From: Siphonodentalium dalli
Lineage: Eukaryota; Mollusca; Scaphopoda; Gadilida; Siphonodentaliidae
Direction: 5' to 3'
Assembly: GCA_032622095.1 (NCBI GenBank)
Contig: CP136061.1
Location: 4,706,505-4,770,504, forward strand
DNA: 64,000 nucleotides
The notes beneath the pieces were generated by a model. The model saw only the letters and a program-made list of their open reading frames with translations. It was not told where the DNA came from and made no database searches. Below are positions 11,576 to 22,670 of the stretch, piece after piece (position 1 is the stretch's first letter; each line of letters starts with the position of its first letter). The translations under genes and the position numbers were made by a program.

Positions 11576-12744
11576 CGGAATGAAGATAACCGCTATCTTG
11601 GACGAGTCGCCAGGCCACTTAAAATAATTGTTCGTGGGATAACCCATATGGTGGTCGTTCTATTTAAATAATTACCAGTCCTCTCAGCCATGTTTTGTAC
11701 AGAATTCAGGGGGAAATGGTAGCCACCCATCGAGAGGTCACCCTGAGGATTCATATGAAGGATTCATATGTTTGGTGATGATCGGATGAGGGATAAGCAC
11801 TTTAGGGTGTGCTACATGATTTAGTGAAGCAAAGAGTAAAATCCATGATGGCTGCCAGTGGCCATGGGTTTCATCGAAAATCGTTCAAATTTTACAGCTC
11901 CCATCAGGAGATGATCCTAGACCCATGTACTTAATATCGCTGAAATCGGTTAAAGTTTGTTTTAACACCTTTATGTTTTATTTTATTTTATTTTTGTATA
12001 GTCTATTTAAACCTGATACTTTTCATGTCAATGTGCATTGATAGATCCTTGATGAACACATTTAGCAAGCTGACCCATTGGTATCATCCCTCATTAGGAA
12101 CTGATGATGAACTCAAACCCCATACCTATTACATAATTGAAGCATTTTAAAAACATGTTGTTCCATTATTTTGAAGAAAAATGGCTAAAGGGAAAAAGTT
12201 ACGGTGCCATGAACAATTGTGTTAGCCGGGCTGCTGAACCACCCACCCACCCATCCCCGCCTATAGTGTTCGGAAAAAAATTGCAGACCCCCGCCCCGCC
12301 TGGTCCTCTCTTGATATTTATAGCAGTGGTGGATCAGGATGTCCCCGACGCAGGAGCTATATATGATCCCATAATTGGGGCTATATATGATCCAGAAAGC
12401 TACCATGCGGGGTGGCTAACTGAGATATTTAAGTAAAATATTATATTGTACCTTCTTGCCCAGATTATTCCGACCGATACATTCAACTAAGTCCCTTAGC
12501 GATATTTCACGCCAAACAAGGATCATGGTCGAACATGTTCTATATCAAGCCTCTATATATGCCAGACGGGTCGCTTCTGGTGTTCATTCATTAATAAAAT
12601 GCCAGATATCACACAGACTTGACTAATTTCCGCATCCGTAAGAGAACACATGTTTTGGACTGGCCTTAAATGTCCTGTTAGCAGTTTGACTTCGCTTATC
12701 AAGCATTGTTGTCTGGCCTGTTAACAATGAACCGCTCGCGCGCA
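11576..12744. other. Intervening sequence without recognised genes
   Basis: No gene was recognised. There is a short direct repeat of gctatatatgatcc at about 12,356 and 12,381, and a C-rich tract near 12,238-12,300. Frames over this tract look like composition artefacts. Confidence 0.5.
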
Positions 12745-12832
12745 GGTGATTAATGTTGTCAATTATTGGTGTGGCAATGTAAAATACATGTATTTTACAT
12801 ACAGAAATTACACGTATGTGTGTTTCGTCAAC
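12745..12832. repeat. About 85-bp dispersed repeat, copy 2, next to and partly inside LINE sequence
   Basis: It matches 10,921-11,010, with atgtaaaatacatgtatttt and gtatgtgtgt. On the minus strand the LINE reading LYTAFADVDE ends where this repeat begins, so the repeat appears to have interrupted the reverse transcriptase. Confidence 0.75.
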
Positions 12833-13800
12833 ATCAGCAAAAGCCGTATATAAAGGTGGTTTGTTTTCTTTATACCTATTAATGATAGTTCGTAATATAA
12901 AAGCGCTATCAATTGTGCTTGTCACTAGTTGTCAATTGCTTGTCACTAATTAAGTTATTTGCTTCAAGATACGAGTTTATTCGTGTGTGTATAACTTTGT
13001 TGAATAACTTACCAAAATTACTACTTAAAGCGATAGGTCTATAATTGTTAGGGTCATGTCTATTGCCCTTATTATATAGCGTTTTGATTGTTGACTCGCC
13101 CCATGGTAATGACGTGAGTGTAAAACTGTGTTGAACAATTTTGTGACCTCGTCCAACATAAATGGAATTACTCATTTTAATAATTCATTTTAAATGTTAT
13201 CTGGTCCACTAGTTTTGTAATTTTTAAGTTGATACAGGTTATCTAATATTTCGCCTTTAATTATATCATCATTGTTGAAATTTGTCAAAATGGTACTTTG
13301 TTTCACGGATTTTGATTGATTTTCAATTAATTCGATTTTTGGACATAAAAGTTTGTTTGTTTCATTGGATCCACATTATTATATTTTCCCTTCTTCGCTC
13401 GCATATTATTCACGATTCTCTAATATTTCGAGGGTCACTATAATCGAGATTTGATATCGTCAACAATATTTTGATGGGAGATTTCCTTTTTGTCTCCCGT
13501 TTATATACGTTCGTTGCTGTGAAAAATTTCAAAGTCAGAGATCTATCATGTGGTTTTCTGTTCATTTCCTTAATGACATTTTCCATTGCTTTTTTTTAAT
13601 TTTTACATTCCTCATCAAACCATAGTTGAGTCCGTTTACACCTATGTCTATCAAGGGAAACTACTTTTGTTGAGCCATTATTTATTGACTGGAGTATTTC
13701 ATCTAAATTTCGAATCGCCATTTCCGTATCTGTGGGATCTGGCCCATACGAAGACTTTTGGATCTTCATAAGTTTACTTCGCATGTGCGGCTGAAAAAAA
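12833..13800 (-). pseudogene. Second decayed LINE, reverse transcriptase N-terminal half
   Basis: Minus strand, from high to low coordinates. WFDEECK near 13,600 is typical of the linker between endonuclease and reverse transcriptase. Around 13,240 is LDNLYQLKNYKTSGPDNI. At 13,175-12,909 is IKTLYNKGNRHDPNNYRPIA then LSSNFGKLFNKVIHTRINSY, the start of the polymerase. Around 12,925-12,835 is STIDSAFILRTII then LYTAFADVDE, the block containing the first catalytic aspartate. Frameshifts separate the blocks and the downstream palm is lost at the repeat at 12,745. No intact product is possible. Confidence 0.85.
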
Positions 13801-13872
13801 GCTTGCTTTGCTCTTTCGCTATCTTCTTTGTATCATTTCGTATGTGTTAGTTGTTAATGTGCCCACGTCTTG

Positions 13873-13874
<2 letters not shown>

Positions 13875-13918
<44 letters not shown>
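13875..13918. repeat. (TA)n microsatellite
   Basis: About 44 bp of alternating TA followed by ttatatatatc. A shorter TA run lies at about 14,162-14,180. Confidence 0.95.
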
Positions 13919-13919
<1 letters not shown>

Positions 13920-15126
13920 CACCTGGAAATGACACAAGTAAACATATATCCGATTACAGTTTATATGTATAATCTATCAGAGAGCATGCCGTCTATTTAA
14001 GAGTTAACATAATATATTTTACTCACCACGACAGTGATAATTAACAGCAGATGTTTCATTTTGCTTCGACAGTTGAGATACTCAGAGTTTGTATTGGCCC
14101 TTCGTTGTTAGTGCGATACTAAAGACTGTTTACTTCCTCTTTGTGAGTTATATATCTATGCTATATATATATATATATACGTCAGGTTATAGCCTCACTC
14201 TAGTATGCTACCAAAATGTTTAGTATTCTCTCCATTCGTGTTCACTGAGCTATGGTTAAACACCCGGGTATTATTAGATCCAGTGCAGTCATTTTGCACG
14301 CTATTATACACATCTGCATCATAATTACAATATGGGACGTCTAACACGATACTGTAATACTGTAATACTAACGTATTCGTTTAGTCCGTGGGCAAAAATT
14401 CAAAAGGGCTTTTTTTTTTTTATGTCACTCCACATTGTCCGAACAAATGTTTCATTATATCAAAGGTCATCATCTCCTGGATTAGAAAATATTTGTTGCT
14501 AGGCTGGCAAAGTATCAAATCATGGCGAAATTACGGGGGATAACAAATATTTGACAGCGACCATGGTGACATGGAATGATGTACCATTACATCACGATTA
14601 CTCGAAATCCTTCTAAAATATAGTACTTTACGATATAATATATCCTTTCCCGACAAATGACCTTAAATTTTAGAAAAATTGGTTCAAATTGTCGAAATGG
14701 TGAACAAAACGCTCAAATTATATTTGTCCTGACCTTTGAACCTGGGTTTAATGTAACCAATGCATGTAGTGTTGTTTTGAAGTTATACAGAAGACACCAG
14801 CAATGATTATTCTGATGATTCAGTAGATATACAATTTGTAAAGCTATGGATATGAGACATTGTATATATTGGGTCAAACATAACCCTACCTCATAAATTA
14901 CGCAATGGCACGGATTTCGCCAAATATTCGTTTTTGACAAACCTAGCTGGTGCTATTGTGCACAATAAATTAAAAAATTACCGGATATATATCTTCTTTT
15001 TCTGAAATATTACTAAACAAAATGCCGCTATGACAAAAAGCACAAATAAATGCCCCCCAATTATTATCAGTATAAAATGAACAATTCATTGTTTATGTCA
15101 CTCTTTATATATATAATACTAAGGGT
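13919..15126. other. No gene or repeat recognised
   Basis: AT-rich sequence. The 75-codon minus frame at 14,713-14,940 has no recognisable family features. Nothing else was supported. Confidence 0.55.
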
Positions 15127-16772
15127 TGTGACTAATTACTGCCCGGGCAAGCCCGCGGGCAAACCCGGACACGCTCAAGCAAGTGGCCAAACCCGGGCAG
15201 CTCCATGGGCCCGCGGACAGTCTAATGTGATGGCTTATGGTAGTATGATACAAAATAATCATAGCTTATGAACAATTACTGTGTCATCCACCTGCGGTTT
15301 ATAACCCTTTAAATGACGATATTGACTAAAAGAACCCGGTAGAGTCCGGGTACACAGGGTAGCGAGGCACTTACTAAAGGTATGATGTGAAGATTGACTC
15401 GCCATCTCGTTCAAGGCCGGCTTCATTAACCCCTTAAATGACGATATGCACCAGAAGAACACAGGAGTGCCCGGTCAAGCCCGGGCAGCCGCATGGGCAC
15501 ACGTACAACATACTATGATGCCTTATGGTAGTGGGATGCATACTAAGTATAGTTTGCGAACGTTTATTTGCTGTGTCATTTACAGCCGGTGTTATTAACC
15601 CTTTAAATTCAGATATTGACTAAATAGTGGTATAGACTGTTAACCAAATTGTTCACTTTGTGATTAAAGTATGAAATTTTGCACCTACGTACATATTGAT
15701 AAACTTATTGATATTAGGTATGGAACCACGCTGAAATTTGACTTTAACCCCTCTTAATTCACGAATTTAAAGAGTGTTTCATAATTATACAATTTACTAA
15801 ATGTCGCAATTATTCTTACCATGGAATAGGCAATAAAAAATTAGCCAGATATATTGATACAGTTTTAGACGAAAATTAGAACCCCCGTCCAAGATGGCCG
15901 TCAAAATGGCAGCCGTAAATATAAAATTTACAATATTTCACTAATATATTCTATATCAGTTTCCGCCGTTTGCAACTGGTTGATAATTTGACTTTATTTA
16001 GTGATGTTCACGTTAACTGATCATTATAGCAATGAAATATGTCATTCATATGGTTCCATCCTCTTGAAATCCTTAAAAAATCGATTTTTACAGAATTCAA
16101 TATAAATTTTTAGCAAAAAAACATACATTTTTATTCAACAAGAAATGAGCAGAACTGCACAATGTAAGTGATGCATACCATTACTTGTGACAATATTAAC
16201 CCAATATAATCACAATTGTCACATTGGCTAAAAATGGCGGCCAAAATATCGAAAATGGTAAATATGGTCCCAGTGTGCCAAACAATCGCTTGTAAAAAAA
16301 AGTTGTGGTTGATGTATAAAATTGGATAAATACACCGAATACTAACATTTCGGATGTATCTTTAAGTGTTACGATTACATTACCAACATATTGGATTTTC
16401 TCTCGAAATAATAACTTATCATGCTTGAACTATTTGGTATTTATTGATTTAATCAGTCTTAAATGCATCACATGGAGGTGTTTTAGAAAAAAATACCCAA
16501 GATGGCTTGCAAAATATCCACAAAATTTGATAGAAAAGTTCACATATATCCCGAACATTATTCTCTACTCTTCTGTAGAGGTAGAAACTTGTGTTTCACT
16601 TGGCTATCAAACGTGCTGCTTAATCAACTGGCAATTAAATATTCTAATCTCGTTGTCCCTGTACCTTATACCTTGCATCATGTTATAGTGGACTTGTCAT
16701 GCCCCATAATGTACAGGGACAGCAGTAATAGAATGGGCGTATCCGGGCTTGCCCGGGCAGTAATTAGTCACA
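15127..16772. mobile_element. 1.65-kb element bounded by 29-bp inverted repeats (non-autonomous)
   Basis: The 29-bp sequence starting tgtgactaattactgcccgg at 15,127-15,155 is exactly complementary to 16,744-16,772. Inside, a G/C-rich phrase with cccgggcagc, then tatggtagt, then aaccctttaaat occurs twice in diverged form (15,180-15,320 and 15,485-15,610). The rest is AT-rich with repeated 'aagatggc' phrases and no transposase-like frame. No clear target duplication was found, so the exact ends are tentative. Confidence 0.65.
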
Positions 16773-17936
16773 TCGTTCTCCGAAAGCTTTCAGAATGGTG
16801 GGCCCAGTTGTTTCATTCATCGCACGCCCGGTTACAACGGCAGCACCCAAAAAACGTATGAAATTTTGCTTTATCATCAGCAACCGTGACATATACCCTG
16901 AGCCAACATGTGGAAACACCTCCCCATCTGCGGAATTTTGAAGACCCAATTATTATTATAGAGCATGACATTCCACATATTTTAAGCATGTTTGCCATTT
17001 TGTCTAAATTGTACAGTTTGGTTGTGTAGTGGTATGTACACGTAGTTCCCCTAATACTGGGCTATACTAGTGTTACATACATGGAGGTGCAGTTGGTTTC
17101 AATTTGAAGGGGTGTTATCATATAATAGTAATATACAATCAAATCAATCATGGATGTATTATTGTATTGTTCACAAATTTAAATTGAAATGATATTTTTG
17201 TTATATTGTGAAGAGTTTTCTGAGGGTCAACATGGTCTAAATGTCTTGTCTATAGTTATTCACCTGTTTTTGTTCTTTCCCCATACCAACTAATGTACGA
17301 AACTGCAGATGCCATTATCTCGCCGGATTCAACTGTTGTCAGAAACCTGTTTAGTGTTTATTCAATTGTGCATTAACCTAACATAGACTGATAAATCCAT
17401 AACGTGGCCATACATGGTCATACAGCCACATGTGGTATATGTGTGCACTCACACATGACCAAACAGCTATGATTCACCAGGCAGGAACATCAGGAATACT
17501 CATATACTCATGTACACATATGACTATTTAGTCACTACATGTATACATATTCACTATATTAGTGACGTCATTCATGATCATACAGTCTCTCCATGTAAAC
17601 TACTGCTTATCCGTTGCTTAATAATACAACGCAAGAGCAACTCTCTTGACCAATACATGCACTTGTTGCATTTGACATTCTTCTTGGGAAATGGGGGAGG
17701 GCTCTAAAAAGTATAATGAAACTTGCGGGAAAACGGTTCAACAAGAATAATCCGGTTTGCTGACAATTTTCATTTAATGAGGAGGTCAAGTGACCAATAC
17801 GATACGAGGGCGACATGGGGATCCAGTGTGAGTGTTATGTTATGTATTGAGGGCTAATATCGACACTTCTCAGTGGCCACTTCCTCCTGTCGTGCATGGG
17901 TGGTTTTTCTTGAGACCCCGCACTGTTCTGGCCAGT
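16773..17936. other. No gene or repeat recognised
   Basis: No protein family was recognised. Overlapping minus frames at 16,764-16,998 and a minus frame at 17,607-17,816 have no known features. A run of short cat/atg-rich repeats lies at 17,400-17,590. Confidence 0.5.
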
Positions 17937-19291
17937 ACTTCGTCCGGGCTTTGACCTTGAATTGTCCATTTTGAAGGTCAAGTGGGGTCACGATTTGACC
18001 AGTCCAAAACACTGCCCGACAAAAGTACCAGACAAACGTGCCAGTCGAAATATATCCGGTTTTACCCGATTTGACCTTGAATTGATCATTTTGAATGTCA
18101 AGGTCAGGTCGGGGTCACGATTTGACCCATCCAAAACACTCAATGGACAAAAGTAACCCTATGTATAAAATTTCGTCGAAATCCCATCAAAATTGGCGAT
18201 TTTACCTTGAATTGACCCGATTTCAAGGTCAAGGTCACGTCGTACGGGCAAATGAATATGCTTATGAGACTCCCCATACGAAAGTTCCCCCACATACCAA
18301 GTTTCATCGAAATCCCGTGATATTCGGGCGTTTGACCTTGAAATCACCCGATGTCAATATCAAGGTCACGTCGCACGGGCAAATTAATAGGTTTAGGCCA
18401 CTCCCCACCCGAAGGTCCCCCCACATACCAAGTTTCATCGAAATCCCGTTATATTCGGGCGTTTGACCTTGAAATTACCCGATTTCAAGGTCAAGGTTAC
18501 GTCGCACGGGCAAATTAATAGGCCCATGTCACTCCCCGGCCGAAAATACCCACACATACCAAGTTTCATTGAAATCGGCTCGGCCGTCTTTGAGTCCATC
18601 GATTACAGACAGACACACACACAGACACACACACACACAGATCTTCCAAAAATATATAATAGATACTAGCAGGTTAGCCCGCCACTGGCGGCAATAGTCA
18701 GAAACATGACAATTTTAATTTAATTTTTTGTTTTTCAATGTGTTAATTTTTTTTGTTTTTCAATGAGTTAATTGTGCCTTTTTAATTTTTTAATTGAATT
18801 TTTTGTTTTTAAATTTTACCCGATTTTTTTTGGTTTTTCAATGAGTTAATTGTGCCTTTTTAATTTTGTTTTTCAATTTTACCCGATTTTTTTTGTTTTT
18901 CAATGAACCCGTCCATGACACTTCCCGTATTTAGCAAGTTTGAGCTCAATCGGTTCAAGTCAATAAAGGACACACACATATATATGACACTTCCCGTAGG
19001 TAGCAAGTTTGAGCTCAATCGGCATTCCCTGGGATTTCCCAGTCAATATTTAGCAAGTTAGAGCTCAATCGGTTCGAGTCTATAAAGGATACACTCATAT
19101 ATATGACACTTCCCATAGGTAGCAAGTTTGAGCCCAATCGGCATTCCCTGGAATGTCCCAGTCACCAACGCGGCGTAATTTTGGTACATATATAGAGACC
19201 AATTGTCCATCGGCTGTCATGTGTAGTAAAGATGCCGTGGGGATGCCCGTTCCTACACGCGTTTTCGATTCTATGAAGTACCCACATATAT

Positions 19292-19337
<46 letters not shown>

Positions 19338-20068
19338 ATTATATATTTTGGAAGATATGTGTGTCTGGGTGTCTGTCTGTGTGTCTGTCTGTGTGTTCGC
19401 GATGAACTCGAAAACGGCCAACCCGATTTCTATGAAACTTGGTATGTGGGGGTATTTTCGGCCGGGAACGAACATAGGCATATTAAGTTGTCCGTGCGAC
19501 GTGACCTTGACCTTGAAATCGGGTAATTTCAAGGTCAAACGCCCGAATATCACGGGATTTCGATGAAACTTGGTATGTGTGGGTATCTTCGGCCGGGGAG
19601 TGGCATAAACGTATTAATTTGTCCGTGCGACGTGACCTTGACCTTGAAATCGGGTCATTTCAAGGTCAAATGCCAAATATTACGGGATTTCAATGAAACT
19701 TGATATGCGGGGGTACATTCGTATGGGGAGTCTCATAAGCATATTCATTTGACCGTGCGACGTGACCTTGAAATCGGGTCAATTCAAGGTCAAATCGCCA
19801 ATTTTGATGGGATTTTGACGAAATTTGATACATGGGTGTACTTTTGTCAACTGCGTGTTTTGGACGGGTCAAATCGTGACCCCGGCCTGACCTTGACCTT
19901 CAAAATAATAAATTCAAGGTCAAATCGGGTAAAACCGGATGGATTTCGACGGGCACATTTGTCGGGTACTTTTGTTCGGGCAGTGTTTTGGACTGGTCAA
20001 ATCGTTACCTCAACTGACCTTGACCTTAAAAATGGTCAATTCAAGGTCAAAGCCCGGACGAAGTCGGG
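17937..20068. mobile_element. 2.1-kb foldback element with long tandem-repeat arms
   Basis: The left arm (17,937-18,665) starts acttcgtccgggctttgacc, and the right arm (about 19,300-20,068) is its reverse complement, ending ggtcaaagcccggacgaagt. Each arm is built from units with TGACCTTGA, gatttcaaggtcaaggtcac, gtcgcacgggcaaattaata and cataccaagtttcat. Units are separated by roughly 100-140 bp. Arms meet a central segment through acacacac (left) and tatata/gtctgtctg (right) simple repeats. There is no transposase frame; long apparent frames follow the repeat units. Confidence 0.88.
18662..19284. repeat. Central segment of the foldback element, with a 125-bp-class tandem dimer
   Basis: The segment begins tactagcaggttagcccgcc, which also occurs at 21,306. 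It contains T-rich blocks repeating tttttgtttttcaatgagtt, then two copies of a unit with tgacacttcccgta, gagctcaatcgg and gcattccctgg (18,915-19,165). No coding signal was found. Confidence 0.75.
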
Positions 20069-20075
20069 TCACCTT

Positions 20076-20101
20076 CTAGTATATATATATATATATATAT
20101 A
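20076..20101. repeat. (TA)n microsatellite between two foldback elements
   Basis: A short TA run separates the end of the TGACCTTGA foldback from the 0.4-kb hairpin element. Another lies just right of the hairpin at about 20,526-20,541. TA-rich sites are frequent insertion targets. Confidence 0.9.
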
Positions 20102-20497
20102 TATAAGAATAAATTGAAAGCATGGCTTAGAAAAACATTATTGTATTGTAACTAGGCCTTTCACAGCTACTGCTGATCTTCAGGTTACACAATGTATAAT
20201 ATCATAATTTATAATGAATATTAACGTCACTTCCGAATTTTGGTTTCATTGTGACGTCACTTCCCTGGATATTTATTCCTGTGATGGTTTTAAGTTTTTT
20301 ACTCTGAATTTAGTTTAATAGAATAAATATCCAGGGAAGTGACGTCACAATGAAACCAAAATTCGGAAGTGACGTTAATATTCATTATACATTATGATAT
20401 TATACATTGTGTAACCTGAAGATCAGCATTAGCTGTGACAGGCCTAGTTACAATACAATAATGTTTTTCTAAGCCATGCTTTCAATTTATTCTTATA
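20102..20497. mobile_element. 0.4-kb foldback/hairpin element, arms about 180 bp
   Basis: The left arm starts tataagaataaattgaaagc. The right arm is its reverse complement, with only a few mismatches, and ends at 20,497. A loop of about 40 bp lies at 20,280-20,318. Both arms contain ggaagtgacgtca, so a perfect CRE-like tgacgtca lies near the loop on each side. There is no coding capacity. The TA dinucleotides at both ends would suit a TA-target MITE. Confidence 0.93.
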
Positions 20498-21239
20498 TAC
20501 AACTGTACGCATGCATCAAACAACCGCATATATATATATATACGGAAGTCTCAAATTATATAGTAGATTGGTAAATTCCAGTAGCTTTATAACGGTATAT
20601 CTGGGAGAAATCTGATTCTATATTCGTGATTATCTGGGATGATTTCGGTATATACCGAAGGTATATACTGTAGAAAGAAAGCGCGCCACACTCACGTACC
20701 AAGTTTCGTCCCGATCGGTCGAGGTGTTGGTATCTTATGCAAAAGACGAAATTGTGAGTGTTGGTCAATAGTCCCCGTCGTGAACCCCAACGCGACGTAA
20801 ACATGTGTTGCGTTCTAAAAATAGGAAAGCACTCTCTCTCTCTGCATAATAAATTTCGAGCGATGACGTTTGCGTAAATACGAAATTGTGAGTGTTGGTT
20901 TGTAACCGGGATTTATGAGAAGCATTATGTCTATAACTACCCCCCTAAGCCCTGACCTAAGTGTCATACATACTATAAAAATGATGTTGTAAGAGTATGG
21001 CATCCAATAAATCTCCCCGCATAGGAAATGCACTCAATGTTCCCGTATAACTATGCAGATGCTAATAACGTTGAATGGGAAACAGACGCTCTTTATAGCG
21101 ATGCGTCAAAAACAAACGCTCATTAAATAATCACTTGATTAACCCCCGCCGTGCCTTTGCGGTGATTTGGGAGTGGATAAAGGGTGCTCTGAGCTTCTCC
21201 AAAATGCGACCACGGCGGTGACGGTGGGATTTTACACTT
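20498..21239. other. Repeat-like sequence without recognised genes
   Basis: cgaaattgtgagtgttggt occurs at about 20,746 and 20,880, a diverged duplication. Between them lies a ctctctct run. No coding region was recognised. Confidence 0.55.
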
Positions 21240-21560
21240 ACATACGATATTTGAGCTCTATCTGTACACGCGTTTTGGATTCTATGAAGTACCCACATAT
21301 ATAGTATAGACTAGCAGGTTAGCCCGCCAGTGGCGGCAATCGTCAGAAACTGGAAATCGGCTCAGCGGATCCCGAGATATGAGTTCAAGGTCATTTGAAG
21401 GTCAAATGTTACTCCATGTTACTCCTCGGGTCAAACTACGATAACACCCCAAAAATGGTGGAAATCGGCCCAGCGGATTCAGAGATTCGGGTACAAGGTC
21501 ATTTGAAAGGTCAAGGTCACGCCGCACGGGCATCTGGATGTGACGAAATTGCTCAGCGCC
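21240..21560. repeat. Diverged relative of the foldback element's centre
   Basis: It shares cacgcgttttggattctatg and tacccacatatata with 19,256-19,292, and agcaggttagcccgccagtg with 18,667. It also has aggtcatttgaaaggtcaag with gtcacgccgcacgggc, so it is a rearranged fragment of the same family. Confidence 0.75.
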
Positions 21561-21799
21561 TCATACTACCCGTTTCCACCAACAGTAACTATCTTTGTTC
21601 TATATGTACTCAATTTCAGGGATGAAGTTAATTTTTTACGAAAACTATTTTCTTTTTTTTTAGTATCTAGAGTATAGAAAATAACATAACCGGGACGATA
21701 AGCACCAGACACAAGTCGCCATCTTATTTGATATTGAATCTGCTGTCGATTTATTTCATATGGTTCTGGTGTCTTAGAGGGACACCCATAAGTATGTTA

Positions 21800-22125
21800 A
21801 CTTTTCAAATCATGAATGTCTGCGAGAAAATAAATAAATCATTTTTCATTGCATATTTTAGTTTTTCTGCGACCATTTGCTGTACTATTTTTTGGAGGAA
21901 AAGTCATCTTAAAACAATATGTCTGAAAAGTTGAATCAATATTGAATGTTTATGGCTGTCAGATTATCACAAACGTGGTTGAATAATATTTATGTTGTTT
22001 TATGTTCTTTTGGTGGTTCACACAACACACGAATAGTTCTACAAATGGCCACCAAAAACAATCTGAAATATTCAATGAAAATTGTTTTATTTATTTCCTC
22101 GCTGACATTTATGATTTCAGAGAGT
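21800..22125. repeat. Imperfect inverted repeat, arms about 80 bp
   Basis: The segment 21,808-21,885 (tcatgaatgtctgcgagaaa, then ataaataaat) is the diverged reverse complement of 22,035-22,122 (tcctcgctgacatttatgat, and related sequence). The loop is about 150 bp. It is an old foldback element. Confidence 0.75.
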
Positions 22126-22670
22126 AAGTTGAGCGCAAACCCTAGTTGGGTTGATAAGCTAAATAATGCAGTGTTGTTGCAAATATTCAAATGAACAGCC
22201 TTGAATTTAAAAAAAAAAAAATTTAATACAATTTGATTTTACCCAATTAGAATGTATCCATCATTGTGTGAGGTGAACAGGTGCTGTTATAGCATTACAT
22301 TGGTTATAGAGATATAATAATTGTCCTCTTCAAAATAATAGTTTGGAATTGCCATTTTTTGAAAATTCACGAATGGGGCGCCTCCTTAACATCAACATAA
22401 ACTTATAACGCTATAGCTGATATCAAAATGCACACATTCACGTTTGCTCTTTCATGTGAGGCATCTGATGTTATGGCGATGGTTCACAATGTGAATAAGT
22501 ATGTAAAATCAATTAGGTGCTTCAAATAATGCATTTACCACATGCGTGCCAATTCGATGAACACCAATAACCTATATCCCATATGTACGCATATAAAGAT
22601 GTGTTCATGGATCAACGGGGGGAGGTAATACAACATTTGCAGGAATGTATGCCGGGGTGGGTGGGTGTTT
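22126..22670. other. No gene or repeat recognised
   Basis: AT-rich sequence including a run of 13 A at about 22,209. No coding signal was found. Confidence 0.5.

Noticed and set aside
19095-19566. Frames of 152 (minus) and 137 (plus) codons in the foldback element
   Set aside because: Both cross (TA)n and (GT)n simple repeats and the arm repeat units; they overlap on opposite strands.
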